From NCBI RefSeq assembly GCF_005116645.1, contig NZ_SWCM01000010.1, positions 62,001 to 126,000 of the forward strand: a stretch of DNA of 64,000 nt, given 5' to 3'. Below are positions 51,749 through 61,492 of the stretch, piece by piece; positions within the stretch are counted from its first letter, which is position 1, and the number at the start of each line of letters is the position of its first letter. This DNA is from Desulfopila sp. IMCC35006. GTDB taxonomy: Bacteria > Desulfobacterota > Desulfobulbia > Desulfobulbales > Desulfocapsaceae. The position numbers and the translations under genes were made by a program. Under the pieces are notes generated by a model. The model saw only the letters and a list, made by a program, of their open reading frames with translations, was not told where the DNA came from and did not search any database.

Positions 51749-52428
51749 GAAAGAGTAATTGTCAGTTGAGATTGCTGTATATTAATATGTATCCAGCCGC
51801 CCTGTCGCAGCATGCCGTGGTTGTAAACAGGGGTTTTGCCGATCATATCGTGGCCCTTTGCTTCATGGATATGGCCGGTGATGCAGAGCTCCGGCTGGTA
51901 TTGTTCAATGATAGTGCGGATAGCTTTTGAGCCCACATGCCTGCCGTTGCGCAAGGTGTCAACCCTGGTATTGAATGGGGGCACATGGGAGAGCAGGATC
52001 TGCGGAATTTTCCTCTTATGCAGGGGCTGGGCCAGAGAAACATAGTCGAGGCCCTGGCGAAAGGCACGATCGGCAAGATGCAGCAGTTCTTTCTCCGGCA
52101 TTTCAGATGGAGTATGAAACGGAGTAAAATTGGAGCCTCCAACACCGATCAGGCAAACCTCTCCCTGCACCAGCCGGGCCTGGCCGTGCAGGTTGATTGC
52201 CAGTTTTTCGAGATATTCATTTACCTCTGTTTTATCAAGGTTGCCGAACTGGGCCAGCACCCTGGGGTTGATTCGCATGATATCGTCGAGAACCTTTTTG
52301 ACTTCGGCGGCCCCACCATAGTTGGTCAGATCTCCATTCAGGAGTAGCAGGTCGGCGTCTTTAATACCGGGAATTACTGCCGCTGCCGCTGTTGCCATAT
52401 GTATGTCGCCAAAGGCTATTATTTGCAT
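51745..52428 (-). CDS. Metallophosphoesterase
   Basis: 227 aa with the calcineurin-like metal-site series: FGDIHM, LLNGDLTNYG, AQFGNLDKTEV (the usual GN[HD]), LLSHVPP and CITGHIHEAKG. It is expected to be a cytosolic dinuclear phosphoesterase; the substrate is unknown. I chose ATG 52428 (MQIIAFGDIH), since the upstream extension to 52500 lacks family similarity. Its stop overlaps the start of the protoporphyrinogen oxidase gene, so the two form a unit. Confidence 0.88.
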   Translation of the reverse strand: MQIIAFGDIHMATAAAAVIPGIKDADLLLLNGDLTNYGGAAEVKKVLDDIMRINPRVLAQFGNLDKTEVNEYLEKLAINLHGQARLVQGEVCLIGVGGSNFTPFHTPSEMPEKELLHLADRAFRQGLDYVSLAQPLHKRKIPQILLSHVPPFNTRVDTLRNGRHVGSKAIRTIIEQYQPELCITGHIHEAKGHDMIGKTPVYNHGMLRQGGWIHINIQQSQLTITLS

Positions 52429-52485
52429 AGGCCTGTACTCGGTTAAATGGATTGAGATGTCAACCTGGCAGCCCCTCCAATACTC

Positions 52486-52513
52486 TTGACAGAGAACCAT
52501 CGATGCTTACCAT
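52486..52513 (+). promoter_or_regulatory. Candidate sigma70 promoter upstream of htpG
   Basis: TTGACA and TACCAT (4/6 to TATAAT) are separated by 16 bases, about 170 bases before the htpG start. I saw no clear sigma32 or CIRCE element. Confidence 0.35.
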
Positions 52514-52684
52514 TTTCGCCGACTTTCTCTAAAAAATCAACGGAAAGGCCCCCTTAAGCGGGACAAAGGCCTTGACTAGATAATCTTCCGGCTCTTCTTT
52601 GTCGAGCGACTTGTGGTCAAATGGCAGCAAATGCCGGAAAAATTATTTCTAAGTTATCAAGTACAACATTACGTGAGGTAAAAC

Positions 52685-54565
52685 ATGACTGATCAAAAAG
52701 CAACCTATGAATTCAAAGCAGAAACGAAGAAACTTCTCGATATTGTCATCAACTCTCTGTACACCGAGCGCGACGTCTTCGTTCGGGAGCTGATCTCCAA
52801 TGCGGCCGATGCCCTGGAAAAATTTCGCCATGCGAGTATCACCGAAACGGAGGTCTTTGATGACCACCTGCCCCTTGAAATTACCATTGAGCTGGATGAA
52901 AAAAAGAACACCCTGACTATTACCGATACCGGCATCGGTATGACTAAAAGTGAACTCGAGCATAATCTGGGTACCATTGCCCATTCCGGATCCAACACCT
53001 ATCTCGCTGAGCTTGTTGAAGCCGCTAAAAAAGATGTCAGTCTCATCGGCCAGTTCGGTGTAGGTTTCTATTCGGCGTTTATGGCCGGCAAGACAGTCAG
53101 GGTGCAGACCAGATCCTGGGATAAGAGTGAGGGTCATGAATGGATGTCCGACGGAACCGGTTCGTTTACCATCAGCGAAATGGCTGGGCTGCATCGAGGC
53201 ACCAAAGTTATTGTCGAACTGAAAGACGAAGCCAAGGACTATGCCCAGAAGTGGAAAATAAATTCGATCATCAAGCAATATTCGGCCTTTGTTTCCTTTC
53301 CCATCAAGCTGGAAGGTGAGACGGTCAATACCGTTCAGGCGCTGTGGACGAAAAACAAGAATGATGTCAAAGACGAAGAGTATAATGATTTTTATAAGTT
53401 CATCGGTAACGCGGCAACCGATCCGATGTATCGACTGCATTTTTCAGCAGATGCACCTCTGGCCATCAATGCGCTGCTCTTTGTTCCCGCGGAAAATTTT
53501 GAGGTTTTTGGCTTTGGTAAGGTCGATCCGGGCGTCAATCTCTATTGCCAACGCATTCTCATCGATCAACACTCGAAAAATATCCTGCCCGAGTGGCTGC
53601 GCTTTTTAAAAGGAGTGGTCGACAGTGAGGATCTGCCGCTCAATATCTCCAGGCAGGCTCTGCAGGATAATTCTCTGGTCGCCAAATTACGCAGGGTCAT
53701 TACCAAAAGGTTTCTCAAGTATCTTGATGAGGAAGCGACGAGAGAGCCGGAGCAATATTTGAAATTCTGGTCGACGTTTGGCATTTACCTGAAAGAAGGG
53801 GCCACTTCCGACTATGAATATCAAAAAGAAATCGGCAAACTGCTTCGCTTCGAATCGTCTAAATCTGCCGACGGCACCCCCGTTTCCCTGGCTGACTACG
53901 TCCTGCGGATGCATCCGGACCAGGAAGAAATCTACTATATCAATGGTCCCAACAGGGCAGCAATCGAGGCCGGTCCCTATGTGGAGATGTTTACCAAAAA
54001 AGATATCGAAATCGTCTACACTATGGAGCCGATCGATGATTTTGTGCTGAGCCATCTGGGTGAGTTTGACGGCAAAAAACTGGTTTCCGCCGATCGCGCC
54101 GATCTCTCCATAGCAAAAGATGAAGAGGAAGCGAAAGAAGAGGGCAGCGCGGAAGAAAATACCCCGCTGGATAAAGACGCCCTGGCTGAATTGACCAAAT
54201 GGATGCAGCAGGTCCTTGAAAAGACCGTCTCCGAAGTCGTGGTCTCCAAGCGGCTGGTCGATGCCCCGGCCATGATTGTGAATCCCGATGGTCACATGAG
54301 CTCGACGATGGAACGCATCCTCGCCGCCGGCAGAAAAGAGCATGGAATCCCCGGCATGGAAAGCTCGAAAAAGAAGCTGGAGATCAATGCCAAAAATCCA
54401 CTTATCCAGAAACTGGCAGATCTGCATACCAAAGATGCCACCTTTGCCGCAGAAGTGGCGAAACAAATTCATGATAATGCCATGATTCAGGCCGGTCTTG
54501 TCGTCGATCCTCTGGAGATGGTGGAGAGAAATTATAAGATCCTTAATCGGGTGGTGCTGAATTGA
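52685..54565 (+). CDS. htpG: Chaperone HtpG (bacterial Hsp90)
   Basis: 626-aa ATP-dependent chaperone acting as a cytosolic dimer. N-terminal GHKL ATPase motifs: ELISNAADALEKFR (Asn binds Mg-ATP), ITDTGIGMTKSELEHNLGTI and GQFGVGFYSAFMAG. The middle domain includes LPLNISRQALQDN with the catalytic Arg, and the C-terminal domain ends in NPLIQKL...IHDNAMIQAGL. A charged linker (EEEAKEEGSAEE) separates middle and C-terminal domains. Length is typical. Confidence 0.97.
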   Translation: MTDQKATYEFKAETKKLLDIVINSLYTERDVFVRELISNAADALEKFRHASITETEVFDDHLPLEITIELDEKKNTLTITDTGIGMTKSELEHNLGTIAHSGSNTYLAELVEAAKKDVSLIGQFGVGFYSAFMAGKTVRVQTRSWDKSEGHEWMSDGTGSFTISEMAGLHRGTKVIVELKDEAKDYAQKWKINSIIKQYSAFVSFPIKLEGETVNTVQALWTKNKNDVKDEEYNDFYKFIGNAATDPMYRLHFSADAPLAINALLFVPAENFEVFGFGKVDPGVNLYCQRILIDQHSKNILPEWLRFLKGVVDSEDLPLNISRQALQDNSLVAKLRRVITKRFLKYLDEEATREPEQYLKFWSTFGIYLKEGATSDYEYQKEIGKLLRFESSKSADGTPVSLADYVLRMHPDQEEIYYINGPNRAAIEAGPYVEMFTKKDIEIVYTMEPIDDFVLSHLGEFDGKKLVSADRADLSIAKDEEEAKEEGSAEENTPLDKDALAELTKWMQQVLEKTVSEVVVSKRLVDAPAMIVNPDGHMSSTMERILAAGRKEHGIPGMESSKKKLEINAKNPLIQKLADLHTKDATFAAEVAKQIHDNAMIQAGLVVDPLEMVERNYKILNRVVLN

Positions 54566-54584
54566 TTGCTTCTACGAGCATAGA

Positions 54585-54720
54585 AACCAATTCCGGCTTT
54601 TGTAGCGTTTACCGGGATTAGTCCCGCTCACCCCCACTCTCACGAGCTCCATGCCTTCATTTTGATGTTGGTGTGGAGCTTTATGGCCTCTCCCGGCACG
54701 CCTCCCCGACTTAATCGTTG
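54585..54720. repeat. Structured intergenic sequence with family F copy 4
   Basis: 54585-54619 (AACCAATTCCGGC, then GTTTACCGGGATT) resembles the family F repeats. Two further hairpins follow: CGGGA-TTAG-TCCCG (54613-54626) and AGCTCCA ... TGGAGCT (about 54645-54681). It lies between htpG and the BamE-like lipoprotein gene, with no ORF. Confidence 0.5.
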
Positions 54721-54787
54721 AAAAATAGAGCCTCACAGGCTATAAGGTTACGAGGATTTAACAACAAGTGATTCTTCGGAGAATTAT

Positions 54788-55189
54788 ATGGTTTTAAAGA
54801 TAAATTTTCGGCTGCTGATCATTATGGCTGTCGCTGTTATGCTTGGCACAATGAGTGGCTGCTATAGTACGCCGGTCCGTCATCTCGCCTCGGATGTGTC
54901 TCTGCTTAAGACGGGCGAGTCCACTGCGGAAGATGTGCTGATCTTTCTGGGGCCCCCTGATGAACAACAGGATATGGGCGGGGGCGTGGAAAAGTGGCTC
55001 TACCGGGACAAAGAAATGTCTTTTTTACAGAAGACCCCGCTTTTAGGCAAACATATGGGCTCACCGCTGTATCGAAAGGTTGTCGTGACAATCACCAAAA
55101 ATATTGTCTCCGATGTGACCTATAGCGCCTCCGACAAGGACGATCTTAACTGGGCTGATGACTTTTCCTGGCAAGAGAAGAAAAAGTGA
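54788..55189 (+). CDS. BamE/SmpA-like lipoprotein
   Basis: 133 aa with a lipoprotein signal peptide and lipobox MSGC (Cys 25). The mature part has the SmpA/OmlA-type fold start ([20 protein letters not shown], i.e. a segment resembling the KGMTxxqVxxlLGxP motif) and a terminal beta strand pair ([16 protein letters not shown]). It would be a periplasm-facing outer-membrane lipoprotein; an actual role in the Bam complex is not shown. The ORF overlaps pcm by 4 bases (ATGA). Confidence 0.78.
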   Translation: MVLKINFRLLIIMAVAVMLGTMSGCYSTPVRHLASDVSLLKTGESTAEDVLIFLGPPDEQQDMGGGVEKWLYRDKEMSFLQKTPLLGKHMGSPLYRKVVVTITKNIVSDVTYSASDKDDLNWADDFSWQEKKK

Positions 55190-55833
55190 TGGCTCAGTAC
55201 GGTACCGGGCGAGAGCGGATGGTTCAGGAACAGCTCCGGAACCGTGATATAACAGATGAACGAATCCTGGCGGCAATGCTTGAAGTGCCCCGGCATCTCT
55301 TTGTCGATGACGCCCTGCGCGGCCGGGCCTACGGCGATCACCCCCTGCCGATTGGCGCAGGACAGACCATTTCACAGCCTTACATCGTCGCCTACATGAC
55401 CCAGGCCCTCCAGTTGACCGGGATGGAAAAGGTTCTCGAAATAGGTACCGGCAGTGGGTATCAGGCGGCAATCCTCTCCCGTTTGTGTGGCCAGGTTTAC
55501 ACGGTGGAGCGAATCAACTCCCTGCTGGCCGGAGCCAGAAAAACCTTTGATCAGCTGCGGTATTATAATATCAGATCGAAACTCGATGACGGCACCATTG
55601 GCTGGCCGGAAAACGGCCCTTATGACGCCATTATTGTCACAGCCGGCGGGCCTTCGATTCCGGAACCCTTGCTGGAGCAGCTGGCCGATCCTGGTCGATT
55701 GATTATGCCGGTTGGCAATCAGCATGTACAAGATCTGCAGTTAGTTGAAAAAAGAGAAGGACAGGTGGCGGTGGAAACTCTTGCCAGTGTCCGTTTTGTT
55801 GATCTGGTGGGAGAACATGGCTGGAGCAAATGA
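55186..55833 (+). CDS. pcm: Protein-L-isoaspartate O-methyltransferase
   Basis: 215 aa. Repairs isoaspartyl residues in aged proteins by SAM-dependent methylation. Family features: [29 protein letters not shown], the substrate loop [18 protein letters not shown] motif [17 protein letters not shown] and [19 protein letters not shown]. It starts at ATG 55186 overlapping the lipoprotein stop, and its 3' end overlaps the YqaA-like gene by 17 bases, so the three are coupled. Confidence 0.96.
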   Translation: MMAQYGTGRERMVQEQLRNRDITDERILAAMLEVPRHLFVDDALRGRAYGDHPLPIGAGQTISQPYIVAYMTQALQLTGMEKVLEIGTGSGYQAAILSRLCGQVYTVERINSLLAGARKTFDQLRYYNIRSKLDDGTIGWPENGPYDAIIVTAGGPSIPEPLLEQLADPGRLIMPVGNQHVQDLQLVEKREGQVAVETLASVRFVDLVGEHGWSK

Positions 55834-56434
55834 GGTGATACGATCAGCTGGTATGGTGCGCAGGCTCTATGACCAATGCATGGCATGGATCGGCGGGCGG
55901 TACGGTGAGTGGATATTGTTTCTGATCGCCTTTGTTGAATCTTCTTTTTTTCCAATCCCTCCCGATGTTTTTCTTATTGCCATGTGCGTGGCGATACCTG
56001 CCAGGTCTTTTCGGTATGCGGCAATTTGCTCAATTGGTTCCGTTCTCGGCGGGGCCTTTGGTTATGGTCTCGGCTACTGGTTTATGGACGGCATTGGCAT
56101 GTCGATCATTGACTGGTACGGACTGACGGCCAGGTATGATGTGGTCCAGCAGTATTTCAAGCAATATGATGTCTGGATAGTCGGAACGGCTGGTTTTACC
56201 CCTATTCCGTATAAACTTTTCACCATCACCGCCGGCTTTGTCCAGTCTAATTTTTTGACCTTTATGCTGGTGTCGCTTGTAGCCCGCTCGGCCAGGTTTT
56301 TTCTGGTTGCCGGACTCATCTGGAAATTCGGCCCGCAGATCAGAAATTTTATTAACCGTTATTTTAATATTCTGTCCATTGCCTTTGTTGCCCTCCTGGC
56401 TGCAGGTTTTATCCTGATCAAGGTTTTTCTCTAG
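55817..56434 (+). CDS. YqaA/DedA-family membrane protein
   Basis: 205-aa inner-membrane protein with a VTT/DedA domain: [39 protein letters not shown], and the loop [20 protein letters not shown], where Pro-Ile-Pro and the re-entrant segment are typical. DedA-type proteins are involved in membrane lipid translocation and envelope homeostasis. I chose ATG 55817 inside the 3' end of pcm, preceded by GGGAG; a later ATG at 55853 is possible. Confidence 0.88.
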   Translation: MAGANEVIRSAGMVRRLYDQCMAWIGGRYGEWILFLIAFVESSFFPIPPDVFLIAMCVAIPARSFRYAAICSIGSVLGGAFGYGLGYWFMDGIGMSIIDWYGLTARYDVVQQYFKQYDVWIVGTAGFTPIPYKLFTITAGFVQSNFLTFMLVSLVARSARFFLVAGLIWKFGPQIRNFINRYFNILSIAFVALLAAGFILIKVFL

Positions 56435-56450
56435 CGGGCAGTTCTCGTCC

Positions 56451-57224
56451 TCAGCATACCTCTTCTTTGACAAACAGCCATTCCTTCGCGGTAGAATCCC
56501 TGTCAGCAAAACAGTAGTTGTCGCCGGTAAATTCTTTGAGGCCGGCGGCGGTGTCGATTTGCTCACTGATGGCGAAATGGATCATAAGGCCCCGGGCTCT
56601 TTTGGCATGAATGGGGATAATCCGCAGCTGACCTTGGTGCATTTGCTTGAAGATGATAGTAACCATCTCTCCCAGAAGCTTTTTTTGGTCTATCGCCGCA
56701 GAATATTCTTTTGAAGCCAGATTGACCAGCACCCTGTCACTTTTTTGCGCCAGGTCCTGATTGACGATGTCGGTCAGCGTTTCGCGCCAGAACTGATATA
56801 AATTCTCGGCGTTCCCTGTCACCAATCGACAGCCCATTTCCAGTCTATACGGCTGCATGAGATCCAGCGGCCGCAGCAGCCCATAGAGGCCGGAGAGGAT
56901 GAAAAGATGCTGCTGCGCATAAAGTAACTGCTCTTTTGTGTAGTTCTTCGCATCGATCATCCTGTAGGCGTCACCCTGAAAAGTAAACAGGGCCTGGGTG
57001 GAATTTTTCGTAGAAAACGGCTGACTAAAATTACTGATCATCCGGTAGGTTGACTCGGTGAGCCGGGCACTGGTCTGCATGAGGTGGGAGAGTTTTTTTC
57101 TATCCAGCAATTTAAGCTGGTTTATAAGTAATTTGGTCTTTTGTTGCAGCAGGGGAAGGGTGTATGTATCGTCGGTTCGTCCATTAAATTGCTGGGTCTT
57201 TGACGGGGAAGCGATAATCAGCAT
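56451..57224 (-). CDS. yaaA: Peroxide stress protein YaaA (DUF328/UPF0246)
   Basis: 257 aa. Typical features: MLIIASPSKTQQF at the N terminus, ALFTFQGDAYRMIDAKNYT, HLFILSGLYGLLRPLDLMQP, YRLEMG and VNLASKEYSAAI, then IPIHAKRARGLMIHF. In E. coli YaaA limits intracellular free iron and DNA damage during peroxide stress. It fits with the dihaem peroxidase and photolyase in this window as part of oxidative defence. It converges with the YqaA gene. Confidence 0.95.
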   Translation of the reverse strand: MLIIASPSKTQQFNGRTDDTYTLPLLQQKTKLLINQLKLLDRKKLSHLMQTSARLTESTYRMISNFSQPFSTKNSTQALFTFQGDAYRMIDAKNYTKEQLLYAQQHLFILSGLYGLLRPLDLMQPYRLEMGCRLVTGNAENLYQFWRETLTDIVNQDLAQKSDRVLVNLASKEYSAAIDQKKLLGEMVTIIFKQMHQGQLRIIPIHAKRARGLMIHFAISEQIDTAAGLKEFTGDNYCFADRDSTAKEWLFVKEEVC

Positions 57225-57366
57225 GAATTTTCCTGGGAGAGGCAGCCAAAGTTACGGAAAAAAAATTATTGTTGCTGTACCTTATACTATTTGGATGATC
57301 TTGACAATTTTCGGCTTGTAGTGGATTGGAAGACGGGTTTATTTAAGGCAAAAAGGAGGCAGAAAA

Positions 57367-57795
57367 ATGACCGACGAGAAGGCTGCTGTACAGGAAATCG
57401 AATCTTTCCTGCAGAGCTGGCAGGGAGACAAGCAACCCATGCGTGAATGGTTCCGGCAGTTTTATCAGCAAGTATCCCAAATGGAGGGAGTAGGCTTGAC
57501 ATTTGTTGCCAGGCCGGGCGTCAGCTATTCGATACGACCGGTGCATGTCAACCAGGCAGTCAGAGATAAGTTTGCCATAGTCGATGTCATCGATGACGAT
57601 CCGAATGAGCGGTGGTTGTCGGTTTGCTTCTATGAGGATATGATAACTGATCCGGACGGGCGGGGGGAGATTATCCCGGGCGGCTTGTCCGGCAGTGATG
57701 GCTATTGTTTTGATATGTATAATAACGATGAAGAGCTCGGCCACTATCTCCTTGCCCGACTGCAGGAGGCGGCAACCGCGGCAGCGGCTGGCTGA
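57367..57795 (+). CDS. Hypothetical protein, 142 aa
   Basis: Not recognised. AAGGAGG lies 8 bases before ATG 57367. The product is acidic and soluble, with conserved-looking VGLTFVARPGVSYSIRPVH, IVDVIDDDPNERWLSVCFYE and PGGLSGSDGYCFDMYN segments and an alanine-rich C terminus. The pattern suggests a compact alpha/beta domain. It stands alone between yaaA (opposite strand) and a family A repeat. No function can be inferred. Confidence 0.75.
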   Translation: MTDEKAAVQEIESFLQSWQGDKQPMREWFRQFYQQVSQMEGVGLTFVARPGVSYSIRPVHVNQAVRDKFAIVDVIDDDPNERWLSVCFYEDMITDPDGRGEIIPGGLSGSDGYCFDMYNNDEELGHYLLARLQEAATAAAAG

Positions 57796-57938
57796 CAGCT
57801 TGTTCTTGATCCGGCTCTTTCCCAGGCGCAGGGAAGTGGGAAGCAAGCCGGTTCAATTTGAAGTCCTTGCAGGGTGACAGTATCGTGAGACAGATTGTTT
57901 TCTTGAAAAAGAACGAAAAGAATCGGTAAGGTCCCTCA

Positions 57939-58123
57939 TCCCGCCCAAAAGCTTTGCGGGACTGTTCAGTACTCGCTTGACGGGTGCTTTGTTCAGTTCC
58001 CGTGCTGTGCGGGGATACGTTCCTTCACGAAATAATCCCGCCCAAAAGCTTTGCGGGATAAGTTCCTTCACGAAATAATAGCCTTGTACAAAACACAAGG
58101 CTGTTATTTCTAAGTCACTAAAA
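57939..58123 (+). repeat. Structured dispersed repeat, family A copy 3
   Basis: Two CCCGCCCAAAAGCTTTGCGG hairpins (about 57940 and 58037) precede a terminal hairpin: arms 58072-58087 and 58095-58110, 16 bp with one G-U pair and a 7-nt loop, built GAAATAA + TAGC + CTTGT. The end (TTCTAAGTCACTAA) is about 20 bases upstream of the GGDEF gene start. The sequence from 57796 to 57938 holds nothing recognised. Confidence 0.85.
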
Positions 58124-58141
58124 GACGATGGGGGGTAATCC

Positions 58142-59140
58142 ATGCAGAAAACACCGATTTTGTTAATCGATGATCAGAAAGAGAATGTATTGACCCTCGA
58201 ATCCCTGCTGGCTAACCCTGATCTGCACATCGTCCGGGCCGAGTCCGGTGACGAAGCCCTGAGCAGAATACTGGAATATCCTTTTGCCCTTATTCTGATC
58301 GATGTGCAGATGCCGGGAATGGAAAAGTATGAGATCGCCGAGCAGCTGCGCAGCCGTTCTCAGTCGAGTTCGGTTCCGCTGCTCTTTATCACTGCCGCCC
58401 GGTTGGACCGGGAGCATATGTTCAAAGGGTATGAGCTTGGCGTAGTGGATTATATTTTCAAGCCCCTGGAACCGCAGATCCTGACTAGAAAAGTGACCTT
58501 GTTTCTGGAGCTGCACCGTCAGCGGCAGCAGCTCAGCGAAAAGACCCGGGAGCTGGATGCCAAAATTCTTGAGCTGGAAGTTTTGTATAAAGAGTTTGAA
58601 GAAAGAAATGCCGAGCTGGAGCGCCTGTCTTCTCTCGATGGCCTGACCGGATTGTTTAACCGGCGATATTTTGATGATAATCTTGTCAAGGAGTGGAAGC
58701 AGGCCGTGCGCAATAACACTGAACTCTCTTTACTCATCGTCGATATCGATTATTTCAAGAATTATAACGATTATTATGGCCACCTTGCAGGAGACGACTG
58801 TCTGCGGAAGGTGGCCCAGTCGCTGTATGAGGCGTTAATGCGGCCGTCTGACATCATTGCCCGGTATGGCGGAGAGGAATTTACGGCGATTCTGCCCAAT
58901 ACCGGCAGCGGGGGAGCGGCAAGGGTTGCCCGGCGCATGATGGAGAGCGTGGCTCAGCTGGCAATCGAGCACCAGGCGTCCCCGGTGGCCGACACGGTCA
59001 CCGTCAGTATTGGCGCCGCTTCAAGTTTTTCCGATGGCAAACTGTCCGCGACCTCCCTGCTCGGCCGTGCCGATAAGGCCCTGTATGAGGCCAAGAAGAA
59101 TGGTCGCAATTGTTTTCGCATGACAGCAGCAAAAGCTTAA
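58142..59140 (+). CDS. Response regulator with GGDEF domain (diguanylate cyclase)
   Basis: 332 aa. Residues 1-120 are a receiver domain (PILLIDDQKENVLTLESLL; phospho-Asp in LILIDVQMPGME; Lys in YIFKPLEP). A coiled-coil linker (ELDAKILELEVLYKEFEERN) leads to a GGDEF domain with active site RYGGEEFTAIL and inhibitory-site RPSD five residues before it, so product inhibition by c-di-GMP is likely. Phosphorylation would drive dimerisation and c-di-GMP synthesis. The cognate kinase is not in the window. A family A repeat lies just upstream. Confidence 0.94.
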   Translation: MQKTPILLIDDQKENVLTLESLLANPDLHIVRAESGDEALSRILEYPFALILIDVQMPGMEKYEIAEQLRSRSQSSSVPLLFITAARLDREHMFKGYELGVVDYIFKPLEPQILTRKVTLFLELHRQRQQLSEKTRELDAKILELEVLYKEFEERNAELERLSSLDGLTGLFNRRYFDDNLVKEWKQAVRNNTELSLLIVDIDYFKNYNDYYGHLAGDDCLRKVAQSLYEALMRPSDIIARYGGEEFTAILPNTGSGGAARVARRMMESVAQLAIEHQASPVADTVTVSIGAASSFSDGKLSATSLLGRADKALYEAKKNGRNCFRMTAAKA

Positions 59141-59159
59141 AATCGCTCCGGCAACACCA

Positions 59160-60542
59160 TCAGTTTTTGAAGCTGTGAATCGGTGCCGGCATTCTGCCGC
59201 CCCAGGCAATAAACCTGCTGGACTTGCCGATGTTTCGGATCGGCATGATGGGGCTGGCCCCAAAAAGGCCGCCAAAGCTGACAGAGTCACCCACCTCTTT
59301 GCCCGGCACCGGGATGAGGCGGGCAGCGGTGGTTTTGGCGTTGATTAAGCCAAGGGCCATTTCATCGGCAATGATTGCTGAGATGGTGTCGGCATCGACG
59401 GAGCCAGGAATGGCAATCATGTCCAGCCCCACCGAGCAGACGCAGGTCATCGCTTCAAGTTTTTCCAGGCAGAGCGAACCGTCACCCACAGCTTCTGCCA
59501 GCATGGCGTCCTCCATTACCGGGATAAAGGCACCGCTCAGTCCACCCACTGTCTTACTGGCAAAGATGCCGCCCTTTTTCACCGCGTCGTTTAACATGGC
59601 CAGAATTGCGGTGGTGCCGGGGGCGCCGATGGCATCGACGCCGAGAATTTTGAAAATTTCCCCAACACTGTCGCCAACTGTCGGCGTGGGAGCCAGGGAG
59701 AGATCAACCACCCCGAATTCAATGCCCAGTGATTTGGAGACGGCGCGACCGATAAGCTCGCCGCAGCGGGTGACCCGGAAGGTGGTCTGTTTAATCTCTT
59801 CCGCCAGCTCGTCCAGGCGCAGGGTGCCGGGTTCCGGATGTTTTTCAATGAGCCGCTCCAGGGCCCGGGCGATGACTCCCGGTCCACTGACGCCGACATT
59901 GAGCACCGCATCGGCTTCTTCAAGGCCATGAATGGCACCGGCCATGAACGGGTTGTCGCCGGGCTGGTTACAGAAAACGACGAACTTTGCCGCCGCGAAA
60001 CCACCCTGGTCGGCGGTTATTTCGGCCAGATCTTTGATGGTTTTGCCCATCATTGCCAGCGCGTCCATATTGATGCCTTTCTGGGTGGAGCCAATATTTA
60101 TCGAGGAACAGACTCGTTCCGTTCGGGCAAGGGCTTCCGGGATGGAAGCAATAAATTCGAGGTCGGTATTGGTCATCCCTTTTTCTACCTGGGCAGAAAA
60201 GCCGCCGAGGATGTCAACCCCAACATCTTTTGCCGCCTGGTCCAGGGTTTGGGCTATTCTGACAAAATCTTCGCGAAAAAAACCGGCCCCGACAAAGGCG
60301 ATGGGGGTCACCGCGATGCGCTTATTGACCACCGGGATGCCGTATTTTTTGCTTATTGTATCGCAGGTGGCCACAAAATTCCCGGCATAGTCGATTATCC
60401 TGCTGTGTATTTTTTTACATGTTTGTTCGACATCGCCCCCCCGGCAGTCGAGCAGGCTGATGCCCATTGTTACCGTGCGGACATCGAGATTTTCTTTTTG
60501 AATCATCTCGACGGTGGCAAGGATCTGATCGGAACGTAGCAT
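59160..60542 (-). CDS. UPF0210/DUF711 family (PFL-like) protein
   Basis: 460 aa, matching UPF0210: QILATVEMIQKENLDVRTVT, GISLLDCRGGDVEQTC, then VVNKRIAVTPIAFVGAG, ALAMMGKTIKDLAE and TVGGLSGAFIPVMEDAMLAE. Structures of the family have a pyruvate formate-lyase-like barrel, but no reaction is established. It is almost always encoded beside a small ACT-domain protein, as here (60603-61163). I chose ATG 60542, since AGGAG lies upstream and matches the family N terminus. Confidence 0.92.
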   Translation of the reverse strand: MLRSDQILATVEMIQKENLDVRTVTMGISLLDCRGGDVEQTCKKIHSRIIDYAGNFVATCDTISKKYGIPVVNKRIAVTPIAFVGAGFFREDFVRIAQTLDQAAKDVGVDILGGFSAQVEKGMTNTDLEFIASIPEALARTERVCSSINIGSTQKGINMDALAMMGKTIKDLAEITADQGGFAAAKFVVFCNQPGDNPFMAGAIHGLEEADAVLNVGVSGPGVIARALERLIEKHPEPGTLRLDELAEEIKQTTFRVTRCGELIGRAVSKSLGIEFGVVDLSLAPTPTVGDSVGEIFKILGVDAIGAPGTTAILAMLNDAVKKGGIFASKTVGGLSGAFIPVMEDAMLAEAVGDGSLCLEKLEAMTCVCSVGLDMIAIPGSVDADTISAIIADEMALGLINAKTTAARLIPVPGKEVGDSVSFGGLFGASPIMPIRNIGKSSRFIAWGGRMPAPIHSFKN

Positions 60543-60602
60543 GGCTATAGTTTCTCCTGTCCGGCACCAGTTCAATGGTGCAGAACTAAATTGATGGTTT
60601 TT

Positions 60603-61163
60603 TCAGTGCAGGGCTATCTCGTTGGTTACCTGAAATATGTCGTTATGCTGCATCATGATGGTGAGTCCGCTTTGCTGGGAGTATTCTTCAAGTTCCTGCT
60701 GGAGCTTTGCGAGCGAGGAGATGCAGTGTTTCAAATCCAGCTGCAGGGCCATGGTATACTGGCCGTCCCGCAGCGTGGTTGCCAGATCGAAGATGTTGAT
60801 ATTGTGAGTAAAACAGAACAGACTGATGCCGTGGACGATGCCGCTTTTATTGGGACCCTGGACGGTCAGAATGTATGTCTCTTCCGGTGGTCCCGCCTCC
60901 TCTTCCAGCTGGCTGGGGCTCAGTTCTTTGATTGACACCTCAAATTTGCAGCTGGTTTTGATATGGGAAATTGCGGCGAGGAGGTCTTCTTTGGTTACTT
61001 CCGGCTCAAAAGAGGCACTCAGAATCATCGTCAGATAACCGCGGAGGACTGTCTGGTTCAAATCGGCGACATCTCCACCCAGTCGGTAGATGGCGCCGGT
61101 AATATCGGAAATTATTCCCGGTCTGTCTTTGGACATGACCGAGATGATCATCTCTTTTCTCAT
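60603..61163 (-). CDS. Double ACT-domain protein (GcvR-like)
   Basis: 186 aa with two ACT domains: residues 4-75 (MIISVMSKDRPGIISDITGA, YRLGGDVADLNQTV) and 95-170 (YILTVQGPNKSGIVHGISLF, NINIFDLATTLR). ACT domains bind amino acids or act as regulatory partners. Neighbours of UPF0210 genes typically have one ACT domain (about 90 aa); two is the GcvR layout, so a link to glycine control is possible but unproven. It is 60 bases upstream of the UPF0210 gene. Confidence 0.88.
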   Translation of the reverse strand: MRKEMIISVMSKDRPGIISDITGAIYRLGGDVADLNQTVLRGYLTMILSASFEPEVTKEDLLAAISHIKTSCKFEVSIKELSPSQLEEEAGPPEETYILTVQGPNKSGIVHGISLFCFTHNINIFDLATTLRDGQYTMALQLDLKHCISSLAKLQQELEEYSQQSGLTIMMQHNDIFQVTNEIALH

Positions 61164-61492
61164 TTACTTTACTCCTGCGGACAATGGGGTTAGTTTTTAA
61201 AGGAGACGCTGCAGGGAGGAATACCGTGAAATACGACGTTCTGGCCGACAGCGAAATCTGCCATTATTGCATTGATTGGTAAAATCAGCAAGTAGCAAAA
61301 TGCTTATAATATGAGGAACAAAGGCGGGTGTTGGTGTTCGTAGAGTGAATTTATGAGTGTTTTTGGGCTATTCCTTGTATACTTTCACCCTTTTTATGAA
61401 TGTTTAACTGCCCAGTGGATCAGGTACTGTTTGTGTCAGCGAGGCAGACGCAAATTGCTTGTTCTCTGATGAGTATACTCTACGGGAAGAGA
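61164..61492. other. Intergenic region between divergent genes
   Basis: 329 bases between the ACT and HD-nuclease genes. It holds a TATAAT at 61305-61310 with no good -35 and a minute ORF of 18 codons (61226-61282) with a strong GGGAGGA site (MKYDVLADSEICHYCIDW). I see no further feature. Confidence 0.4.

Noticed and set aside
61226-61282. 18-codon ORF with a strong ribosome-binding site
   Set aside because: Too short to support without conservation; mentioned in the intergenic entry only.
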